Part shown: positions 16,065 through 22,603 of the stretch, piece by piece
How positions within the stretch are numbered: position 1 is the first letter of the stretch
Layout: each line of letters begins with the position of its first letter
Source: a virus
Length of the DNA stretch: 49,971 nucleotides
IMG/VR virus record: IMGVR_UViG_3300044630_005024
Coordinates: 1 to 49,971 of that record
Reading direction: 5' to 3' (one strand)
Made by a program: the position numbers and the translations under genes
The notes under the pieces: generated by a model
Databases searched by the model: none
What the model was told of the DNA's origin: nothing
Seen by the model: only the letters and a program-made list of their open reading frames with translations

Positions 16065-16762
16065 TAGAACATTTTATTTGACTTTGTTAATTTGTCCAAG
16101 AAACCGTATTTTGAATTTAATTCGAGAAGCAATGTTTCTTTATTCTCATAACTTAACATATCGAAGATCTTTTTGTAGTCTGTTGATATTGTAACCGACA
16201 TTGCATCAAGCACATAGATCGGAGTTATGAAATAGTTTCGATTGTTTGTCGTTATCAAATTGTGACACAGTATCTCAAACATTTGATTTATTTCTTGTTT
16301 TACAAATTTTTTCTTTTCAGGTTCAGACCCAAGAATCTCATTTAATTGAGCATTGCCTTGAATAAAACCAAATATCTCTCGCTGAATGATTCCCTGATCG
16401 ACGTACTCCGAGTATTTTTCTTGGTCGTACATAAAGTAATCTGGAGAAGATGCATCGACCTTGATTTCTTTGATTGAGGATCCGCTTGTTTCGTTCTCAT
16501 CTTCTTCACTAGTTTCATAACCCATATTGTATGTGTTATTGAAAATCTTGTCGTCTTTCTTGAGTTCGGCATATCGAGTCCGTCTTCTTTCGAGCTCAGT
16601 CGAATCTTCGTCTGATTCTTCAAAATCGTCTTCATAATCTTCTACTGAATCGAAGGTTGTGAATAGATCATCTTCGTGTTGTTGATCATCTGAGTAATCT
16701 TCCTCTGGAGAATTTACTCCATCAAACTCATCAAAATGATCGGTGTGTTCATGTTGTTCCAC
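16064..16762 (-). CDS. Hypothetical protein with very acidic N-terminus, in the replication block
   Basis: A 232-residue protein I do not recognise. Residues 1-60 are dominated by D and E with several H, and are probably disordered. Residues about 115-232 look like a compact helical domain (QREIFGFIQGNAQLNEILG, KKKFVKQEINQMFEILCHNL). It sits between the gp41 helicase and gp47 and is co-transcribed with both. In T4 the replisome includes the small helicase loader gp59 and primase gp61, neither of which is visible elsewhere in this window. I see no motif that identifies this as either. An acidic tail suggests contact with a basic DNA-binding protein. Confidence 0.62.
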   Translation of the reverse strand: MEQHEHTDHFDEFDGVNSPEEDYSDDQQHEDDLFTTFDSVEDYEDDFEESDEDSTELERRRTRYAELKKDDKIFNNTYNMGYETSEEDENETSGSSIKEIKVDASSPDYFMYDQEKYSEYVDQGIIQREIFGFIQGNAQLNEILGSEPEKKKFVKQEINQMFEILCHNLITTNNRNYFITPIYVLDAMSVTISTDYKKIFDMLSYENKETLLLELNSKYGFLDKLTKSNKMF

Positions 16763-16778
16763 TTCATATTGAATCTTT

Positions 16779-18299
16779 TTAATTGATCGAATTCAATATG
16801 TCATCGTGCGGCGAGACTGATGTGACTGTTGTTTCAGGCGGCAACGTTGTCATATTGATTAGTTGATCGGTTTTTTGCGGAATATGCTGAGAAGTGTGGT
16901 ATTGATTTCTCATTTCATTTTCCAGTGACATTGTATCGTCATCGTCAGAATAGTATTGACTCGCTGGGTCAGTCTCTTCGACTAATCTTGCAAAATCGTA
17001 ATCCATTCTGTACATTTTAAAGCTTTCCGTGTAACCACCATCACGGTTTGCGATTAGTTTAATCTTCATACGGCGCTCCATTGGTCCTCTAATTAGTCCA
17101 AATAACGAGTCAACTGTATGAACTAGACCAAAGGATTCAGCAATATCACTCATTCCTATATCTTGATCGTCAACTGCATCTCTCTTAATTTGAGTCGCTG
17201 TAATAATGCACCATTCATTTCGAATAGCAACGGCTCTAAGTTCTTCAGAGATTACTTTGATTTTTTCATAAACGTTACCTTGTTCTCTAAGCGGTCTCAT
17301 CAAGTTGATGTAGTCAACTACAATTACTTTGAATCTGATTCCAGTATTATTTTGAACAGTAATAAAGTAATTTTCAATATCGATAGCTGAAGCAGTTCCA
17401 GTTGGAAACTCTTTCACCATCATTTGACCCATTTGCGGATTATTCTTCTTTAGTATTTCAATCCGCTCTTTAACTCCGCCAGTTTGATCTTTATGTAATA
17501 GTGAATCGTAATCTTTGAATGGGAGATTTAGTGCGTTTGATCCGATACGTTTCATGTATTTGGCATCAGATAATTCAAGAGTCGCTACGCCAACTTCGCA
17601 ACCTGCTAGGAAAGCTCTAGTTGCGATATTTGATAGAACCATTGACTTACCGACTTTTGGACGACCCTGGAATACGACAAGCGTTTTAGGGTTCCATCCT
17701 CCTCCTAATACCTTATCGAAATACGGAAAACCGGTTGGCGTTCCTATTTTTGATAACTGAACGTGATGTTCTGCATTGAAGAAATCTAGACCAGATCCAG
17801 CATTTGCAAAGTTAACATTCAATTTTTGATTGAACTTTTCTCTGACTTCGTTGGTAATTAACTCAACGTTATTTGGATTGATGTCCGTTGTTTTTAAGTA
17901 TGAAAGTACATCGATCACGGTCTCATTTAAGTTCTTGTAAAAGATGAACGCTTTAGTGTACTTGTAGAGGAAATCGTAATTGTATTGTGTTAGATCTACC
18001 TCGAATATGCTATTAAATCTTCCTTCTGGAATATTTAAGTTCGCGAGGTTACATACTTCTCTAAGTTCTCCCCTAGTAGGAACCTTTAAGTATTCATTAA
18101 AGAACTTCTTGGCTTCTCGATAAACTTTCTGAAGAAGATCATCGTTGAAATAATGGGCCTTGACTGCTGGAATTATTTCACGCTTTTCTACTCCTTCGTA
18201 ATTTTTTGGGCGAATCACTCGATCATTGTCGTCTTCAGTCAAAACGAAGTTAAAAATGACCTTCTCGAGTAGTTCAATATTTTCTTTAAAGTCTATCAT
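16779..18299 (-). CDS. 41: Replicative DNA helicase gp41 (DnaB-like)
   Basis: A 506-residue hexameric helicase of the DnaB/gp41 family (T4 gp41 is 475 residues) that unwinds DNA ahead of the fork. The RecA-like motor starts near residue 185. Walker A is GRPKVGKS at 212-219. This is followed by EVGVATLELSDAKYMKRIG (motif H1a with the catalytic Glu), Walker B FKVIVVDYINLM, and the sensor ITATQIKRDA. The N-terminal 160 residues are helical, as expected of the oligomerisation domain. The C-terminal 50 residues are polar and variable. It lies in the T4-like order uvsX, small gene, 41. Confidence 0.93.
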   Translation of the reverse strand: MIDFKENIELLEKVIFNFVLTEDDNDRVIRPKNYEGVEKREIIPAVKAHYFNDDLLQKVYREAKKFFNEYLKVPTRGELREVCNLANLNIPEGRFNSIFEVDLTQYNYDFLYKYTKAFIFYKNLNETVIDVLSYLKTTDINPNNVELITNEVREKFNQKLNVNFANAGSGLDFFNAEHHVQLSKIGTPTGFPYFDKVLGGGWNPKTLVVFQGRPKVGKSMVLSNIATRAFLAGCEVGVATLELSDAKYMKRIGSNALNLPFKDYDSLLHKDQTGGVKERIEILKKNNPQMGQMMVKEFPTGTASAIDIENYFITVQNNTGIRFKVIVVDYINLMRPLREQGNVYEKIKVISEELRAVAIRNEWCIITATQIKRDAVDDQDIGMSDIAESFGLVHTVDSLFGLIRGPMERRMKIKLIANRDGGYTESFKMYRMDYDFARLVEETDPASQYYSDDDDTMSLENEMRNQYHTSQHIPQKTDQLINMTTLPPETTVTSVSPHDDILNSIN

Positions 18300-18305
18300 A
18301 TAAGC

Positions 18306-18644
18306 TTATACTATGGAAAAGTAATTGGTAAAGGTTTGTTCTGAAACAAAAATGAACTCGCCATCTTTTGATAGCGAGCCATTAGTGAGGCCTTCAGCGA
18401 CAACTGTTTTGATTTTAGCCTTAAAAGCTTCATCTTCCAGTTGAGTGCCAAAGATATATTTTAAAGTCTTTGCCGAAAATTTAAGATCCGACTGGGACAA
18501 TTCTGATTTTTTTGATCCATGAACTTTTATTAAGTAAGAGCAAGTATCTACGATAAAATCAGAAAGAGTTGGATAATTCGGCAAAGCTGTGTGTACTAGC
18601 AAATCATATTTGATTGGCTGCTCTGCGTTTATCTTATAACTCAT
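18306..18644 (-). CDS. Small protein in the gp40 position between uvsX and gp41
   Basis: A 112-residue protein starting at the ATG at 18644; an in-frame GTG lies one codon upstream. Its start overlaps the end of uvsX, so it is coupled to it. T4 has gene 40 (114 residues, a head-vertex assembly factor) at exactly this place, but I see no sequence feature that proves the relation. Mixed helical sequence, with SDFIVDTCSYLIKVHGSKK and DEAFKAKIKTVVAEGL as probable helices. Name by position only. Confidence 0.6.
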   Translation of the reverse strand: MSYKINAEQPIKYDLLVHTALPNYPTLSDFIVDTCSYLIKVHGSKKSELSQSDLKFSAKTLKYIFGTQLEDEAFKAKIKTVVAEGLTNGSLSKDGEFIFVSEQTFTNYFSIV

Positions 18645-19830
18645 CACTAAAATCGTTGTCTGTTAAATCTTCAAGTTCGTCAGTTTCAAGATCGAGCATT
18701 TCGGTATGTCCGTCTGGATATTTGAAAGTCGGCTTGATTACTTTTTCGTCTAACGCTTTAAGTACTTCGTCTGAGAATACTTTTGATGAGAAGAATTCTC
18801 TAACTGGAACAGCTTCTCCAGTAAAACCGTTTAGATAAGTCTTACCGAGTTTTTTAGGTTGGAAATAACAAGTCTCACCATTTAGTTCAAATTGAACAAG
18901 GCCTTCTTGATCGACTGGCTTTAATTTGTCGTATTCTTTTTGAGTGATTAAATTACCTCGACCGACTTTACAATTTTCCCAACTAACGAATTGTTCAAGT
19001 CCAACATACGGATTCATACCTTTGTGGAATGAAATGTGGAATTCAATGTCAATAGGTTTTGCAAGACGATTCTTTTTTGTCTTAGATCGAACAATAATAC
19101 CGGTCGTTGCCTTAGCTTCATCACGAAGAGTTCCTTTACTTAACATCAAAATGATTGATGCAGAGAATTCAGGACCTCCACCGCCTGACATGCCCTTTGG
19201 TGTGTATTGATCCATTGAAGCGTAGGTGTGGTTCGTAAAAATGAACGGTACTTTGTAATTTGAAAGGTCAAGAGTGAACGATTTGAAGAGAGCTCTCATC
19301 TCTTTCGAGCGGAGACCCATATCAGCAGCGTTTTTACCCTTATCCATGTCAGTTTTAGACTTGTCTGTGTCCAACATACCAACCGAGTCAACAAAGACTG
19401 CAATTTTTAGACCTGGATTTTCTTTAATTGTATCAATAAGGTCATTGATAAAGAATTTGACTTCTGAAATAAGGCCCAGACGTAAGTATCTAAGTTTTTC
19501 AAGATCAACTCCAAACTTTACGTAGTCGGATGAGTCAATTGCACCTTCAGTGTCAATATAGAAGACATTGTATCCGGCTTTTTGGAGCTCACGAACTGCA
19601 TTTAAGCAGAGAAACGTTTTTCCAGCGCCTGAGTCGCCAGCAATACCAATACTTCGAGTGTTTGGATACCCTCCAAATAGGGAGCCCGACATTTGGGCAT
19701 TTAATAAGTAATTTCCGGTTGAGATGTATTCCTCAATGTCTGAGAAACCACGAATCTCTACCTTAGATTTTACTCGTTTGTCAAGAATGTCATTAAATTT
19801 TGCAAAAGCATCTAACGGAGATTTAGCCAT
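18634..19830 (-). CDS. uvsX: UvsX recombinase (RecA/Rad51-like)
   Basis: A 398-residue strand-exchange protein (T4 UvsX is 391 residues) that coats single-stranded DNA and drives recombination-dependent replication. Walker A is GDSGAGKT at 65-72. FYIDTEGAIDSSDYVKFG carries the catalytic Glu region. Walker B is KIAVFVDSVGMLD. The DNA-binding loop area is NHTYASMDQYTPKGMSGGGG. The last 20 residues are acidic (ELEDLTDNDFSDEL), as in RecA-type C-terminal tails. The presumed partner, gp32, is encoded at 31566-32639. A probable promoter element lies upstream at 19861-19887. Confidence 0.95.
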   Translation of the reverse strand: MAKSPLDAFAKFNDILDKRVKSKVEIRGFSDIEEYISTGNYLLNAQMSGSLFGGYPNTRSIGIAGDSGAGKTFLCLNAVRELQKAGYNVFYIDTEGAIDSSDYVKFGVDLEKLRYLRLGLISEVKFFINDLIDTIKENPGLKIAVFVDSVGMLDTDKSKTDMDKGKNAADMGLRSKEMRALFKSFTLDLSNYKVPFIFTNHTYASMDQYTPKGMSGGGGPEFSASIILMLSKGTLRDEAKATTGIIVRSKTKKNRLAKPIDIEFHISFHKGMNPYVGLEQFVSWENCKVGRGNLITQKEYDKLKPVDQEGLVQFELNGETCYFQPKKLGKTYLNGFTGEAVPVREFFSSKVFSDEVLKALDEKVIKPTFKYPDGHTEMLDLETDELEDLTDNDFSDEL

Positions 19831-19860
19831 GTGTCTTTATTCTTTTTAAAGTTCAGTATC

Positions 19861-19887
19861 TTTTACACTAAGCTTTAACCAAGTTTC
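19861..19887 (-). promoter_or_regulatory. Possible middle promoter element upstream of uvsX
   Basis: On the minus strand: GAAACTT, five bases, AAGCTTAGTGTAAAA. It matches the AAACTAT/AAACCTTAGTA pair found before the TS-family gene and gp32 at most positions, with the same block order and spacing. It overlaps the end of the upstream Nudix-like gene by two bases. Confidence 0.38.
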
Positions 19888-20464
19888 ACGAAAAATATGA
19901 AACAAGTAGAAAACACGCAGCGAGCAACATAGAATCACTGTGATCGCCATTCACGACTTTATAAAAACCGACCTCTTCGATTGATGAGTTATCTCTGATT
20001 AATTGGTTCTTAGAGAGAACTCTCGAAAAGCCAAGATTTTGTGAACCTTGTGCGTCAGTTAAGTCGATTGCATAACATTTGTAAGTTGAATAGATTGGTG
20101 AGACTGAAGAAAGGTCTCCAAGATAAAACATAGAGTCTTCATTTAGACTAAATGTTGAAAGATCGAAGCCACATTCCTCGATCATACAACGACCAACTGA
20201 CTCAAACGGTGATGAATCTAGTTCGTCATTGTATTCGTCAGTGATCAGTGTGACCTCATCATTATCCTTGATGAAGTTTGGCTGCTTCATTGCATATATC
20301 TTATTGATTTTGCCGTCTTCGCTTCTAGTAAAAGGCAAAACGGCAATGCCAGTTCTAAGGTAATTTAGCTGGTTTGCCGTATCTTGATCTCTTTGAACAG
20401 AGACCATTTCAAATCGATTGTCGATTAAAGGTGTTCTGGTCTCAATTTTAGGACGATTTGTCAT
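19886..20464 (-). CDS. Nudix-like protein with a degenerate Nudix box
   Basis: A 192-residue protein. Residues 88-100 read ESVGRCMIEECGF, which fits the second half of the Nudix box (R-E-hydrophobic-x-E-E-x-G) except that the first Glu after Arg is Cys93. Glu96 and Glu97, the main metal ligands, and Gly99 are present. The upstream G-x5-E half is not clear. Nudix enzymes hydrolyse nucleoside diphosphates linked to other groups, and T4 has one (NudE). The loss of one conserved Glu makes activity doubtful. The start overlaps the previous gene by 17 bases, and it lies directly upstream of uvsX. Confidence 0.6.
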   Translation of the reverse strand: MTNRPKIETRTPLIDNRFEMVSVQRDQDTANQLNYLRTGIAVLPFTRSEDGKINKIYAMKQPNFIKDNDEVTLITDEYNDELDSSPFESVGRCMIEECGFDLSTFSLNEDSMFYLGDLSSVSPIYSTYKCYAIDLTDAQGSQNLGFSRVLSKNQLIRDNSSIEEVGFYKVVNGDHSDSMLLAACFLLVSYFS

Positions 20465-21143
20465 TAAGCTTCTTCTTTTTCTCAGGATCGAGCATCTTCC
20501 ATAGGGAATCCGTAATGGAGTCAGCCGTTACACTGTTATTTATATAGACAGACAGCTTGTTGATAAATTCTTCCCTGTTCTGAGAGTTTTGATACATTGC
20601 CTTTAGTAAGTTCTTATTTGGAAGTCTTACTTGAACAGTTAAATTAAGGTTTGTCTCTTCCAACGCAAACATTCCAAAAAGATCATTCTCTGAGACCTGT
20701 TGCTTCGGTTGAGGAGATGGCGATTCAGCAACTTTTCCGTGTAAAAGTTCGGATGGAGATTTCTTTTTTGGAGCAGCAAGTTCAGCAGCAATCTCAAGTG
20801 GGACATCTAGCCCTGGAGCAATTTCCGATGCCGGTTGACTTGGTGCAGTGTACCCATCGTTAATCGAGGCAATCTCTGCCATACCCATTGGTGGCTGCTC
20901 GTCCATCAACATCATAAAATTACTGTTTAATGAATCTACTGATAGCTTTGTTCCGTCATTGAGCATTGCAAAATATCCTCCTCTAGTAGGCTCAATATCA
21001 ATTACCTCAAATATTTTTCCAAGTTTAGGGCCCTTACCCTTAACCATTTGAAATCTTTGACCCTGAAAACTATTTTTAAGGGCCATTATTGCATCTATGT
21101 CCATGCCAAAAAATTTTTTTATTTGTTTAATCAGCTTTTGCAT
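20448..21143 (-). CDS. Hypothetical protein downstream of the polymerase fragment
   Basis: A 231-residue protein of no family I recognise. Residues 25-75 form a small beta-rich module (QRFQMVKGKGPKLGKIFEVI, then GGYFAMLNDGTKLSVD) similar in style to KOW/SH3-like barrels. Residues about 85-150 are a P/A/S-rich linker. Residues about 165-225 are helical and charged, ending in a basic KKKKLNDKSS. Its start overlaps the end of the polymerase fragment by 17 bases, so it is coupled to it. It is not the missing half of the polymerase: there is no KxxxNSxYG-like or DTDS motif. Confidence 0.6.
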   Translation of the reverse strand: MQKLIKQIKKFFGMDIDAIMALKNSFQGQRFQMVKGKGPKLGKIFEVIDIEPTRGGYFAMLNDGTKLSVDSLNSNFMMLMDEQPPMGMAEIASINDGYTAPSQPASEIAPGLDVPLEIAAELAAPKKKSPSELLHGKVAESPSPQPKQQVSENDLFGMFALEETNLNLTVQVRLPNKNLLKAMYQNSQNREEFINKLSVYINNSVTADSITDSLWKMLDPEKKKKLNDKSS

Positions 21144-22509
21144 GAGCTAATTCGTCTTCGAGCTTTTTAATTTGTGCTTTTGTATCAAAACGACCTTGAT
21201 AGAGGCCACTTAAGATAGTTCGAGCAGCAGAATCGAACTTATTTGTAAATATTGTATCATTCTTAGTGAAGATAGTTTCCATTGGAATTTCTTGACCTGA
21301 TTGATATTTACCTAGGAATGAATCTGGTGAAATATTAAATTGGATTTGTAGGTTCGGATACATTGATGCAAAGTCAAAACATGATACGTTTTTGTAGTAT
21401 CCTGGTTCAGGTTTAGCAACAAATGCTCCAGCATAAGCAGCTTCTTCTGCAATATCTCTCTTGTCACTTGCCATTCTCTTGCCTCTAGCCAAAAATTCTC
21501 GACACATTAGCGATTCTGTGATGTATACTGCAGAGAATACTTTTGATACGTCGACCTTTGCAAGCTGTGAGATTGAGAAGGCGACATCTAATAATCCAAG
21601 TTTGTCTTCTATAAGTTTGACAAGGATTGTATCGATCACGTTATACAGAACGAAATTTTCAACGTCTTGTTGAGCTTCCATCATAGTTGCATATTCGCTA
21701 TGTAACTTAGTTGTACCCAGGACAAGATTTGCAATATAATCAAGCTTATAGTTCTCAACGACTTTATATGGCTTTGTGTTCATGAATACTTCCATATAGT
21801 CAAGAAGCCCGACGTGTAGAGGCATTTTAGCTTGACCTATTGTCTTATCGCTTTCCATGTTCTCCATCGGATCGATATTGAGACGTTTTGCTCTATTGAC
21901 TAAATATAACCAGTCAAATCCAATTACATTCCATCCAGTAAAGAATGGGATCTTTGGAAATACTTTATGGAAGAATGTTGACATTAGCGCGTCCTCAGTC
22001 TCAAAGTACATATACTTGACAGTAAAAACTTGATTGTGAGACTTAAAATACTCGTTTGTGTCTGCTTCTAGTTTGGCCATTGCCTCTTGATCATAGGCTT
22101 TCATAGTTGACATTACGTAACATACGTTTTCTTCATTTACGAAAGTAATTAGATTGACTGGCATTGCAGCCTTAGCTGGATCTGGGAAATCGTTGGACGT
22201 TAATTGGATCTCAATATCCAGATAGTATTTCTTTGGGCCTTGTGAAGAAAAGATAAGATCTAGTTCTTCTTGGGTAAATCTTTCTTGAATAAGCTCTTCT
22301 AAACGAAATCGGCTCAGCCACTTGGACTTTGATTTCTTGAGAAATCTATTATCCCAGTTTCGATATTCGGTTGGGCTTGGGGTCAAAACCCAATTGTATT
22401 GGTCAATATCATGAATGTATTTACGAATATATGCAACTTGTCCATTTGCATCGTAATACGAAACTAAGAGTTCGCAAGTGTCCTGGTTAAATTCTGTGCT
22501 TATGATCAT
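21127..22509 (-). CDS. 43A: DNA polymerase gp43, N-terminal part (exonuclease and palm motif A) of a split polymerase
   Basis: A 460-residue protein from the ATG at 22509. A longer frame to 22644 would run over the divergent promoter and is unlikely. It is a family B polymerase fragment. Exo I is KKYYLDIEIQ (Asp/Glu pair), Exo II is TGWNVIGFDWLYL and Exo III is LYNVIDTILV. Polymerase motif A, SCFDFASMYPNLQ, lies about 100 residues before the end. The protein then stops in the fingers region, before motif B (K-x3-N-S-x-YG) and motif C (DTDS). T4 gp43 is 898 residues. No complementing half is in this window. Split gene 43 (43A/43B) is known in some Aeromonas T4-like phages, so a functional two-part enzyme is more likely than decay. 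Confidence 0.9.
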   Translation of the reverse strand: MIISTEFNQDTCELLVSYYDANGQVAYIRKYIHDIDQYNWVLTPSPTEYRNWDNRFLKKSKSKWLSRFRLEELIQERFTQEELDLIFSSQGPKKYYLDIEIQLTSNDFPDPAKAAMPVNLITFVNEENVCYVMSTMKAYDQEAMAKLEADTNEYFKSHNQVFTVKYMYFETEDALMSTFFHKVFPKIPFFTGWNVIGFDWLYLVNRAKRLNIDPMENMESDKTIGQAKMPLHVGLLDYMEVFMNTKPYKVVENYKLDYIANLVLGTTKLHSEYATMMEAQQDVENFVLYNVIDTILVKLIEDKLGLLDVAFSISQLAKVDVSKVFSAVYITESLMCREFLARGKRMASDKRDIAEEAAYAGAFVAKPEPGYYKNVSCFDFASMYPNLQIQFNISPDSFLGKYQSGQEIPMETIFTKNDTIFTNKFDSAARTILSGLYQGRFDTKAQIKKLEDELAHAKAD

Positions 22510-22571
22510 TTTTACTCGATTTACTAGTGTACTGTACTCATTTTTTATAAAAAGTTCTTGGAAAGACCTTG

Positions 22572-22581
22572 TATAAATAAC
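22572..22581 (+). promoter_or_regulatory. T4-type late promoter for fibre/adhesin gene
   Basis: TATAAATAAC, with the exact T4 late octamer, ends 23 bases before the ATG at 22604. It lies in the 94-base divergent gap between this gene and the polymerase fragment. Confidence 0.72.
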
Positions 22582-22603
22582 TAAAAAGAAATCCAGGTAG
22601 AAA

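Noticed and set aside
20535-20544. TATAAATAAC on the minus strand as a late promoter
   Set aside because: It lies inside the 20448-21143 gene, encodes ordinary residues (YINN), and the next gene start is about 70 bases away, outside the usual spacing. Kept as possible chance match.
20448-21143. Candidate for the missing C-terminal half of the polymerase
   Set aside because: Too short and without motif B (K-x3-N-S-x-YG), motif C (DTDS) or thumb-like sequence.
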